Source: Onthophagus taurus
Taxonomy: Eukaryota > Arthropoda > Insecta > Coleoptera > Scarabaeidae
Direction of reading: 5' to 3'
DNA length: 64,000 nucleotides
NCBI RefSeq assembly: GCF_036711975.1
Contig: NC_091970.1
Coordinates: forward strand, 11,911,501-11,975,500
Positions within the stretch are counted from its first letter, which is position 1. Every line of letters starts with the position of its first letter. This document shows positions 10,485-19,770 of this stretch, in pieces. The translations under genes and the position numbers were made by a program. A model generated the notes under the pieces. The model was not told the DNA's origin. It worked only from the letters and a program-made list of their open reading frames with translations, and made no database searches.

Positions 10485-11916
10485 TTACTCCTTCATTTTT
10501 AACTCTTTAAATTGTTTTCCCAACAATTTCATAACATCACCATGTTGAAGCGATTGCGTTTTAACAAGCTTATAATTTTCTTTAACAAAATTAGCAAACG
10601 GCGTCGTTTTATTACTTGGAGTAACAGGCACCGATTTAGTCTCCCCATTTTTATTCGTTTTATTGATCAATATTTTAAAAGTTCCATAACAATACCCGCA
10701 TCGCTTTCGTTCTAAATTCAACGATTTCGAATGTCTCCCAAAACTATAACTACAACCCATACATTCATATGTATATTTAGTTTGAATAACGTAATTGTGA
10801 CAGGTTTTTATTGGGGGAAGTTCTGGGAATGTTGTAACAGCTTTGCGAGTCCATTTTTGCCAAATTGGTCCATGTCCATTAGTGACTAAATCGATAATCC
10901 AAGCAGCAGCATGGCACATTTCATGGATTAAAGTGTCTCGTAATCGATCAGCTGAATCAATTATTTTTTTTGATAAAACTATCCTAGCCGATCTTTCTAT
11001 TGATTTATTGGAATAAATTTTTTTTTTGCAATAACAAAATCCTGCGGAAGAACGCATCTTTTCGCTCCACTCAATTGGAACATCTTTTAATTTCCCCCCA
11101 AAAATATTTTCGTTATAAATCGATTTTAATTTATCAATTAATATTTCGCGATTTCCTTTAAAATTTTCGCGATAAATTCGAGCTGAGGGATCACATTTTG
11201 AGATGGGAACCGATTTTGAGAGGGATTCTAGAAAACTTTTTATTTGGGGAACTTTTAAATCATCACTATTATCATCACTACTATCATTGAGATCATTAAA
11301 CAACTTTTTTTTCGTTTTTTTATGATTTTCTTTATCTGATTCATCGTCTGAATTGGAAATTTTATTCAAAAATTGATTTTTCTTCCTAAAAAAATTTAAT
11401 AAAACGTGGATATTTTTAATTTATTTAGTACCTACGTCTCAGTTTTACTAAAATTACTTAAATTTAATTGATTCTTTTTCCTAAAACCCTTCAATTCCGA
11501 CTTTGGAAATAAATGTTTTTGGGATTCTCTCCATCCAACGCCATATAAATCATCTAATATCCTAATTTCATCATCTAATAACCTCGGGGTTGATGGATAA
11601 CCCTCAGAATCACTCGATTCAATCACAATAACATCATTTTTCTTTACCTTAACATCATCCGAAGGTAAATCTGAGTCATCAGTTGATGATGAACTTACTA
11701 TAATTGCAGTACAATTATTAACTTGGTTGTTCAAAATCGATGAGCGACGAATTTTGGTTGTTTTTAACGTTAATTTCGTTGCTAAAAATGAAAAAATTAG
11801 GAAAATTAAGATGTTTAAAAAAAATTTTAACCTTTTTTTGGTAACTTTTTTTTCGTGGGATCGATTTTTGGTGATCGAGCCGATAATAATTCGAAAGAAT
11901 CGTCGATGCACGACAT
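10485..11916 (-). CDS. GCNA: GCNA-like SprT-family protein (germ cell nuclear acidic peptidase)
   Basis: Three exons: 11,916-11,832, 11,781-11,436 and 11,385-10,485, separated by two 50-nt GT-AG introns. The phases agree and give 443 residues. The start is the ATG at 11,916 (MSCIDDSFELLSARSPK). The N-terminal half is acidic and disordered, with two SUMO-interacting-type motifs, IIVSSSSTDDSD (about 55-66) and VIVIESSDSE (79-88). A SprT domain follows, with the zinc site HEMCH at about 298-302 and a third histidine in NGHGPIW (about 315), then a zinc ribbon of two Cys pairs (CMGC, CGYC). The C-terminus TPFANFVKENYKLV to the end resembles an HMG box. This order is that of GCNA, a germline nuclear protein that helps clear DNA-protein crosslinks. 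Its role here is inferred from architecture. No disabling mutation is seen. Confidence 0.88.
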
Positions 11917-12324
11917 ATTTACGATTACATTAATTAATTATTCTTAAAATTCGGCGAAATTAAAGCTTTAAACACAAAATAACACATAACCAACAAAATT
12001 GTAAAAAGTTTTTTCTGGTGGTGCCAACCGAAAAAAATTTCAACCTAAAAATTAAAAAGTTACTATAAATTAATATTTTAGAACGGCGTATATCGCATAA
12101 ACAATAAAAATAGAAACGAAAAAACTTTTAATTTATTATTATAAAAATATACATTCATTTTAATTTTTAGAAATTAATTAAAATAGATATTAATCAAAAA
12201 TTGAATTAGTTGTACACCCCGCCGTTAGCGTCAGGTAGCGCTGGTATCGCTTTGTTTACATTTAATTTAAAAAATTTTAAATTATTTTAATAACAAAAAA
12301 CTGCAATGCTAAAATTGAGTAGAT
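11917..12324. other. GCNA upstream region, no gene seen
   Basis: About 400 AT-rich bases between the GCNA-like start codon and a LINE relic. A TATA-like or initiator element cannot be assigned with confidence. The only GC-richer stretch is near 12,220-12,250. No supported open frame was found on either strand. Confidence 0.5.
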
Positions 12325-12700
12325 AAATGGACACAACGCCAAGTATTTAGGCATAAGTCTGGACATCAAACCTAGATGGAAAGAGGCCCTAAAATTGCAT
12401 ACAAAGCTATAGGCTGATTGGGAATAACCCCAAATGTTCAATTTATTGGCACTACTACATTTAACTTTGGGGCTAAAGGCAGCAATAACTCGAATATCAA
12501 CTGTAAGTATTCAAATATTCCAGAATAAAGTTACGAAACATAGTTAAAACCCACACATTCTAGTCTACAACAACTAAACCTAGTGAGTAGTCAATTTGGC
12601 ATATCTCTCATCATCAAAATCGCTACCTAAAGAAGCACTTACAAAAATATTGCAAAAGAACCATATAGAATTATACAACTGGTTCTCAAGTTTTGAACAG
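12325..12700 (+). pseudogene. Jockey-clade LINE reverse transcriptase C-terminal relic
   Basis: The plus strand reads KYLGISLDIKPRWKEAL near 12,340-12,390, the conserved block just after the reverse transcriptase palm of Jockey-type LINEs. Near 12,509 it reads IQIFQNKV and, after a one-base shift, LRNIVKTH, which is the typical thumb/C-terminal segment. Stops and indels occur throughout. No endonuclease or YADD block lies upstream, so this is a 5'-truncated dead copy. It is clearly different from the younger LINE at 59-63 kb. Confidence 0.6.
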
Positions 12701-13194
12701 AACGAGCAAACAACTTGGCAAAATCTCAAAAGAACACTTCAAATTTGAACTTGAAGTTACATTCACAAGTTGCACACCATGATCTTCGAGAATACCCTCT
12801 TGGTTCCTTGAATATGTTATGAGAAGAATAATCGATCTAAATCCAACCTTGACGAACAAGTCCAAGGAGATGAAAGTGGACCCTCATAAAAAAATTGGCA
12901 GAGCTACTGGAACGATTTGAAAGGAAGATGCTCCTGCTGGACAGGGCATTTACAACGCAGCACGTGCTGCAAAAAAACAAATTGTTTCTGAGATAATCAG
13001 GAAAAAGGCGCATGGCTGGTAGACCAGGAGCAAGATGAGATCGTGACGAATCACGCTCATTACAAATCTACATTATCTTTGGGGTTTCACATTTTTAGCG
13101 CTAGATACTATGTTTATAAGTCCATGTTTTCCGAAATTCAAGAATATTGCCTAGATATGGTTGTTATGCCTGTTAAAGATACCTTCGTGCGAAA
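12701..13194. other. Unassigned relic DNA
   Basis: This segment has a slightly higher GC content than its surroundings. The plus strand reads short stretches such as RRIIDLNPTLTNKSKEM and GIYNAARAAKKQIVSEII between stops. I do not recognise the family. It may belong to the adjacent LINE relic or to a different decayed element. Confidence 0.3.
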
Positions 13195-13295
13195 ACTTAT
13201 AACCGCAATTGATAATACTTAAATCTGAATTCTCAAATTTTTATTTTGGCCGGAATGTTAGAAACGTTTAATGTACTAGGTCTCGCTGAGACATC
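13195..13295. repeat. Decayed end of the 5,607-7,496 element family
   Basis: The sequence AATTGATAATACTTAAATCT, then TCTCAAATTTTTATTTTGGC and GGTCTCGCTGAGACA, matches the right terminal region of the 1.89-kb foldback element (7,410-7,493). Only about 100 bases of the arm remain and the terminal CAGG is altered. Confidence 0.65.
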
Positions 13296-13589
13296 CCCGT
13301 TGAGTTGCATAACTTCTTAGGATTATTCCTTGCATCAAAATTAGCAAAAAACTTCCAGTCAACATAGGTCCAATTCTCAACCGTTGTTGAGATATGGGAT
13401 AACTTAATTAACTTAAATTATTGTGTTACTTCTACAATAATCAGTAGAAAGTGTTAAGTCTTAATGATTTTAATTTTCATGGCGGTCATTAATTGATTAA
13501 AGCTGCTCAAAATGGCGACCCTGGACTGCCATACACAACTCTGCTCTTCGACTCAGTTCTCCTATCTAACAATGGGTTTAACATTGCCC

Positions 13590-14272
13590 CAGAGGAAAAA
13601 GTCGAAAGGGATCAGATCCATCCTATCCAGCGATTTGGAAACGCAGTGTTCAAAAAGTCGGTTACGACCCTTCCATAATGTGCCGGACACTCATCATGGA
13701 TAAACCACAAGTTATTACGCACGTTCAAGGGGATATCTTCAAGAAGTATGGGGAGCTCTTCTTCTAGGAGTCTCCTGCAGATTTTACTGGTCAAAGTTCC
13801 ACATTAACCGAAAATCGGTGCTAGAATCTACTTTCTGACAAAACATGAAGATTTTCTTCGCTCCAGATGTGCTCGTTATATGTGAAGATCATGAGTGAAG
13901 GTAGACTCATCCGCGAATAAAGCAATTGGGAGGAGATCTTGGTTCTCTAGAATCCACGAGCAAAATTCTTCTCGTTCCGCATAGTCTGCTGGTGAGAGAT
14001 TTTGTACTTGTTGTACGTGGTAAGGATGTAGCCAGTTTTCACGCAAAGTCTGTGGTGGCAACCGTTCTTCTTATGCTGGTTCTCCGATTCTCAGAAACTC
14101 CATGAAGAACAGCTTCAGTGTGGTTTCTTCGCGCAGGCTCTCGCTCATTAGTCTTTTTCGGCAAGGATCCTGTTTGCCGGAGCGATCTGAAACAGTTCAT
14201 GATGGTTGTCCGATTAGGATGTCTTCGGTTCGGGTAGCGTTTTGCGTACTCTCTTGCAGTTTCTGAAAGCAA
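13590..14272 (-). pseudogene. DD41D transposase relic
   Basis: Minus-strand pieces occur in order: REYAKRYPNRRHPNR (DNA-binding region, about 14,250), LHPYHVQQVQNLSPADYAER and ALFADESTFTH (first catalytic block, about 14,000-13,890), LLEDIPLNVRNNLWFIHDEC followed by PAHYGR (second block, where the usual QQDGAP is altered but an Asp remains), and DLIPFDFFLWGNVK (third block, about 13,580-13,620). The segment between NRWIGW and DLIPFDF is deleted and several frameshifts are present. No paired arms are visible around this copy. Confidence 0.75.
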
Positions 14273-14289
14273 GAAGATCCGAAGATCAT

Positions 14290-14556
14290 CAGCACTCTAT
14301 ATGCCAACTTCTTCATCTCACTGTAGCATTCTGGAAGACTATTCCATGCGCCGAATATGAGGGCCTCAACTCGCCGAATTTCTTTTAGAGCTGTCCACTT
14401 GTGCTGCGCAATGTGTATGCTTTTCTGGCGTTCCAACTTGCTCTTGAGTTCTGCAAACTTCCCATTCCACAAGTCTTTGGCTTTCAAATCTCGTGGATCG
14501 TTTATATCCAAAGGTTTATTTTTTGTTTGGCATTGTTGTAAAGTTGGTTGTTGCAT
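14290..14556 (-). pseudogene. hAT transposase C-terminal fragment
   Basis: The minus strand carries DLWNGKFAELKSKLERQKS, then EALIFGAWNSLPECYSEMKK and AYRVLMIFGSS. The order of a Trp-rich segment, xFxxWxSLPxCYxxMKK and a FGS block resembles the hAT C-terminal dimerisation region of domesticated hAT/ZBED-type proteins. It abuts the DD41D relic at its 3' side, so the two were joined by nested insertion. A fragment of the same kind of protein (catalytic part) lies on the opposite strand at 15,108-15,600, which implies an inversion or two insertions. Confidence 0.55.
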
Positions 14557-14569
14557 ATTAGTTTTTAGC

Positions 14570-15105
14570 TTTAGGTATTTTCTTCTGTTTGCTGGGTATT
14601 TTTGGTCAAAAGATTGTGAAGGCAGTAAGCTGCAAGTACAATCTTTTCTGCCATGTTTGGTTGTACTAGCAAAGGTCTTTGAAACACTCTAAATCTAGTA
14701 CGTAATATTCCGAATGCATTTTCTACAGTACGGTTTTAATAAATAAGTTTTCAATGGATATGCAGCGTCTGCCACAATAGTGTAGGGTAAAGGCTCTGTA
14801 TTTTGGTTTAATGGTTTGTTTGGTGGCACATTTAATTGACTTATCTCAAACATTTTTCCCATTAAAGACATTTGGTATATACCACCATCACTATTTCTAG
14901 CGCCTACGCTCTACATCTATCATAACGAATCTGCAATGAGCATCAACAAGTGCAAGCAGTACAACAGAATGCTCGTTTTTGTAATTATAAAATGTCAAGC
15001 TTGCATTTATTGGACATATTATAGATACATGTTTATCGTCCAATGCTCCAATACTTACGCATTGATATGTCTAAAATTGTGTCGGTCATGTCATAACAGA
15101 TGGGG
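14570..15105 (-). pseudogene. PIF/Harbinger transposase relic (DDE_4)
   Basis: Read on the minus strand the region gives GALDDKHVSI, TFYNYKNEHSVVLLALVDAH and FVMIDVE (15,055-14,905), then SDGGIYQMS and IVADAAYPLKTYLLKPY (14,900-14,735), then KTFASTTKHGRKDCTCSLLP (14,690-14,615). These are the ordered blocks of Harbinger nucleases: first Asp in GALD, second Asp in VADAAY, and the conserved block after it. Frameshifts separate them. A MADF-BESS protein fragment, the usual second protein of such elements, lies about 500 bp away on the plus strand, so both could derive from one element. Confidence 0.75.
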
Positions 15106-15107
15106 CA

Positions 15108-15600
15108 CCAAATATGGTTGGAAAAAATGTGGGATTCGTGAAATTGTTTATGGAAACTGTTAGACATCTTATTGTACCATTCTATTGTATTATCCATCAG
15201 GAGGTATTGTGTGCTAAATCAGGATTTTCAGAACTGAATAATGTAATGTCTGATGTAATAAAAATTGTTAATTTTATCACTGCTCGACCTCTTCATAAGC
15301 GAGAATTTTCTGCACTTTGGCAAGAAGTCGATTCAACCTACAGTGGATTGCTAATGTTTAATTAATGTGAGATGGCTGAATCGAGGTAAAGTTCTTGAGC
15401 GATTTGTGGAATGTTTGTGGAACCTGGCAAACTTTCCCCAGATTAATGCTGGTAAGTGGATCAGTAATTTGATGTTATTTACAGATTTGTCTGTTCATAT
15501 GAATGGACTAAACTTAGTTTTGGCAAAAGTATTGATGTTATGTTTGGATACATCAAATCTTTTGAAAGTAAACTTAAAATTTTCGGAATTTTCGAGCGGA
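15108..15600 (+). pseudogene. hAT transposase fragment (GTF2IRD2/SCAND3-like)
   Basis: The plus strand reads HQEVLCAKSGFSELNNVMSD, VIKIVNFITARPLHKREFSA, then a stop and RGKVLERFVECLWNLANF, NLMLFTDLSVHMNGLNLVL. This order, from the inspected histidine block to the NFIxxRxLxHR block and the RGKVLxRF block, is typical of hAT nucleases related to GTF2IRD2- and SCAND3-type genes. One stop lies near 15,363 and the ends are missing. It runs directly into the MADF-BESS relic. Confidence 0.65.
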
Positions 15601-16134
15601 ATCGCCAACACTGCACCAGAGCATCACTTAGAAACTATGCAATCTGAAAATTCTGAAACAGAAAGCCGCCCAGCAACACCACCTTCCGGTATTCAAGGTT
15701 ATTCCCAAAGAACAAACCTTCAAGATCTATATGATTTAATGAAGTCCTCTCATGACTTGAGAATGCAAAAAGAACGGTCAAAATGTTAACTAGTCGGGTA
15801 GGGTATGGATGAAATGGACTTATTCTTTTTGAGCATGAGCAAAGTAGTTACACAATTGCCAAACCTCGACCAAACTAAAATCAAGTTAGATTTGCATACT
15901 GTTGTGTCACATGCGGAAATACGGAAACTTGAGTCACAAGCTCAATCTGTTGGACCAGCACTAACTAATGCGGCTCACCACATTGTTGCCCAGACACAAC
16001 AACAACTCCAGCTATCCATTCAACCATCCACATCTATGCCGGTATACCCACTCACATCAACTCTCACATCGATAGATAACATTTCAGCATATTACAACAG
16101 TTATATGAATACCGACATTTCTGATGATAATTGA
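15600..16134 (+). pseudogene. MADF-BESS protein C-terminal relic (Harbinger partner)
   Basis: After an acidic linker (ENSETESRPATPP) the frame reads QDLYDLMKSSHDLRMQKERS and then stops. A second open stretch from 15,805 starts DEMDLFFLSMSKVVTQLP and continues KIKLDLHTVVSHAE. That pattern is a BESS motif, found at the C-terminus of MADF proteins. PIF/Harbinger elements encode such DNA-binding partners, so this is probably the second gene of the element whose transposase lies at 14,570-15,105. The MADF domain itself is missing. A C-terminal Gln/Ser-rich tail ends at 16,134. A host MADF-BESS gene fragment is the alternative. Confidence 0.55.
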
Positions 16135-16339
16135 ATGGATAAAAGAGGTGAATAAGCAAATTGGATTTCCCATATAACTTACTTTCTTCATCTACTCGAC
16201 TCTTCAATTAATTAATCTTTTTTCTATCTTTAAAATAATACAAAATAAAAATAAATAAATACTTACCTGTATGCTTAAGGTTAATTAGCAAGAAAAGGTC
16301 TGAAATTGCAAAAAACAGGAATTACATTGTTCAAAGTCC

Positions 16340-16485
16340 ACATGAAGTCTGAAATTACAGTTCAGAGAAAACAAAAAATTGATTATAAACCAAACATGAT
16401 TTTTCATGGCAATACTTATGTGTTCAATAAAAAAATGCGAATAAGAACAAGAAACCAATGGACTTGTCTTGTTATTGCACAGGAC
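16340..16485 (+). pseudogene. Possible FLYWCH zinc-finger fragment
   Basis: The open frame 16,306-16,542 contains IFHGNTYVFNKKMRIRTRNQ followed directly by WTC. The arrangement of an aliphatic-x-G-x-x-Y segment, a basic stretch and W-x-C fits the first half of a FLYWCH zinc finger, but the second cysteine and the histidine pair are not clear. FLYWCH modules are common in insect transposon proteins. This is weak evidence from one motif. Confidence 0.35.
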
Positions 16486-16659
16486 AGGAAATCACCAATA
16501 CGGAAACTTTGCCAATGCAGGATAAGCACAAAAGCAAAGTAACAGCTGCAGAAATGAGGTACCGGATGGTATAAGATTCGTATAGATAATAAGAGGCTCC
16601 CAAAAAGATCATGATAGACACCCAGAAAGAAGTAGCTGTCAGTATCAAGAACAAAACAT

Positions 16660-19245
16660 ACATAACGTTGGCAGAACGAGAAGTTAGAAACTGCTTCTAA
16701 AAAACTAAATACTGCTTTATGAAGACTAGATACTGCTCTGGAACACTAAATACTGCTTTCTAAAGACTAAAATTGCTTTGTGGAGACTAAATACTACTTT
16801 CTGAAGACTAGATACTGCTGACAGGTCTAAGTACTGCAAAAGAAAGATAAGATATTGTTGGAGAAAACATACATAACGTTGGCAGAAGACTAGATACTGC
16901 TTCTAGAAGACTAAATACTGCTTTTTGAAGACTAGATACTGCCGACAGGTCTAAATACAGCGTCTAGAACACTAAATATTGCTTTCTAAAGACTAAAATT
17001 GCTTTGTGGAGACTAAATACTGCTTTCTGAAGACTAGATACTACTGACAGGTCTAAATACTGCAAAAGAAAGATAAGATATTGTTGGAGAAAACATACAT
17101 AACTTTGGCAGAAGACTAAATACTGCTTCTAGAAGACTAAATATTGCTTTTTGAAGACTAGATACTGCCGATAGGTCTAAATACAGCGTCTGGAACACTA
17201 AATACTGCCTTCTAAAGACTAAAATTGCTTTGTGGAGACTAAATACTGCTTTCTGAAGACTAGATACTGTTAACAGGTCTAAATACTATAAAAGAAAAAT
17301 AAAATATTTTGGAGAAAACATACATAACTTTGGCGGAAGACTAAATACTGCCTTCTGAAGAGTAGATACTTCCGACAGGTCTAAATACAGCGTCTGGAAC
17401 ACTAAATACTGCCTTCTAAAGACTAAAATTGCTTTGTGGAGACTAAATACTGCTTTCTGAGGACTAAAATTACTTTGTGGAGACTAAATACTGCTTTCTG
17501 AAGACTAGATACTGCTAACAGGTCTAAATACTGTAAAAGAAAGATAAAATATTTTGGAGAAAACATACATAACTTTGGCAGAAGACTAAATACTGCTTCT
17601 AGAAGACGAAATACTGCTTTCTGAAGACTAGATACTGCTTCTAGAAGACTAAATACTGCCTTCTGAAGACTAGATACTGCCGACAGGTCTAAATACAGCG
17701 TCTGGAACACTAAATACTGCTTTCTAAAGACTAAAATTGCTTTGTGGAGACTAAATACTGCTTTCTGAGGACTAGATACTACTGACAGGTCTAAATACAG
17801 CGTCTGGAACACTAAATACTGCTTTCTCCAGGATGTATAAGGCGCAGCTACACTATACGAGAATATACCTGCCTTTACAGTTAGATAAGAAGTTATGAAT
17901 ACCGTTCACAGTGCGTCGGCGGCTTTTATTATTTTTTTGTCCCCAGTAACGCGCTCAGTGCGCTACCCCCAGAAGGGGTGTGGACACTTACTTTGACGAA
18001 TCCGGACAGGGTGACCGACGATGTGAGAAATTTACCTACCTGTCACGGTGATTTATCACTGCACAAATTCGACGGCTGGACTATAGATACTTCCGACAGG
18101 TCTAAATATAGCGTCTGGAACACTAAATACTGCTTTCTAAAGACTAAAATTGCTTTGTGGAGACTAAATACTGCTTTCTGAAGATTAGATACTGTTAACA
18201 GGTCTAAATACTGCAAAACAAAGATAAAATATTTTGGAGAAAACATACATAACTTTGGCAGAAGATTAAATACTGCTTCTAGAAGACTACATATTGCTTT
18301 CTGAAGACTATATACTGCCGACAGGTCTAAATACAGCGCTTGGAATACTAAATACTGCCTTCTAAAGACTAAAATTGCTTGATACTGCTTTCTGAAGACT
18401 AGCTACTGCTGACAGGTCTAAATACTGCAAAAGAAAGATAAGATATTGTTGGAGAAAACGTACATAACGTTGGCAGAAGACTAGATACTGCTTCTAGAAG
18501 ACCAAATACTGCCTTCTGAAGACTAGATACTTCCGACAGGTCTAAATACAGCGTCTGGAACACTAAATACTGCTTTCTAAAGACTAAAATTACTTTGTGG
18601 AGACTAAATACTGCTTTCTGAAGACTAGATACTGCTTCTAGAAGACTAAATACTGCTTTCTGAGGACTAGATACTGCTAACAGGTCTAAATATTGCAAAA
18701 GAAAGATGAAATATTTTGGAGAAAACATACATAACTTTGGCAGAAGACTAAACACTGCTTCTAGAAGAGTAAATATTGCTTTTTGAAGACTAGATACTTC
18801 CGACAGGTCTAAATACAGCGTCTGGAACACTAAATACTGCTTTCTAAAGACTAAAATTACTTTGTGGAGGCTAGATACTGCTTTCTGAAGACTAGATACT
18901 GCTTCTAGAAGACTAAATACTGCCTTCTGAAGACTAGATACTTCCAACAGGTCTAAATACAGCGTCTGGAACACTAAATACTGCCTTCTAAAGACTAAAA
19001 TTACTTTGTGGAGACTAGATACTGCTTTCTGAAGACTAGATACTGCTTCTAGAAGACTAAATACTGCCTTCTGAAGACTAGATACTGCCGACAGGTCTAA
19101 ATACAGCGTCTGGAACACTAAATACTGCCTTCTAAAGACTAAAATTGCTTTGTGGAGACTAAATACTGCTTTCTGAAGACTAGATACTACTGACAGGTCT
19201 AAATACTGCAAAAGAAAGATAAGATATTGTTGGAGAAAACATTAA
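16660..19245. repeat. Composite minisatellite array
   Basis: The array is built of ~20-22-bp subunits of the type GACTAAATACTGCTTTCTGA with many variants. These are grouped into larger units of roughly 215-265 bp, each marked by GAAAACATACATAACTTTGG (near 16,864, 17,091, 17,320, 17,560, 18,238, 18,455 and 18,722). The minus strand stays open for long stretches because subunit lengths often preserve frame, but the encoded protein would be a monotonous SSLQKAVFSL-type repeat. I treat it as non-coding. An unrelated ~255-bp segment interrupts it at 17,824-18,080. Confidence 0.9.
17824..18080. other. Non-repetitive insert inside the minisatellite
   Basis: This GC-richer segment (for example GTAACGCGCTCAGTGCGCTA) has no internal copy of the 20-bp subunit. 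On its right side the array resumes in mid-unit. It shares the short phrase CACAGTGCGTC with the DNA just beyond the array's right end (19,275), which suggests it came from the flank or from the same element as the flank. No gene is recognised. Confidence 0.6.
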
Positions 19246-19640
19246 AAAGGCGCCGGCGCCCCCTTGTTTATCGTCACAGTGCGTCAGAATACGACATATA
19301 GATGTGAACACTAACATCACGTTATAGCGCATCACGACACAACACGTCAGACAAATATAAATGTGGCTTACTTACACTAAATTGCACTATGACGTCACAC
19401 TAGTGCTATGTCGTGCAGAGTTGCGAAGATCCAACGAACAAAGCTGTTGCCAGACTTTATTATTTTTAACATCAGGTTTTTATTGACGTACATAACCTGT
19501 CGAATATACGTCGTATTAAACTAAACATTGTGAACGTGTTTCAACTTGCAAGTAAAGTTTTTAAACAGCGATTTGTAGCTCTTGTACAACTTGAAAGTAA
19601 AAATAAAACTCATTAATTTTTTTCATAAATAATCTAATTT
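19246..19640. other. Intergenic DNA with a repeat block at 19,369-19,445
   Basis: Just right of the minisatellite lies GGCGCCGGCGCC, a GC-only palindrome. The stretch 19,369-19,445 is a copy of the repeat at 2,735-2,815. The remainder is AT-rich. On the minus strand an AATAAA at 19,646-19,641 lies about 125 bp past the stop of the downstream gene and is a plausible polyadenylation signal. Confidence 0.55.
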
Positions 19641-19770
19641 TTTATTAATATTAAATGCAATAAACCCATAATAAAACACTAAAATAATAATTTATAACTA
19701 AAATAAACCCAAAAAACCCAAATTTAGAATCAAACGCATCAAATCAATAAAAAAAAAATATTTTTTTCTT

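Noticed and set aside
11432..11911. 159-codon frame beginning MHRRFF with a hydrophobic stretch resembling a membrane segment
   Set aside because: The hydrophobic stretch is the translation of a 50-nt intron. The correct start is a different frame at 11,916, and the remainder is exon 2 of the GCNA-like gene.
18399..19211. 270-codon minus-strand open frame
   Set aside because: It lies wholly in the 20-bp-subunit minisatellite and translates a monotonous repeat without an independent start or flanking exon signal. Listed only as a finding.
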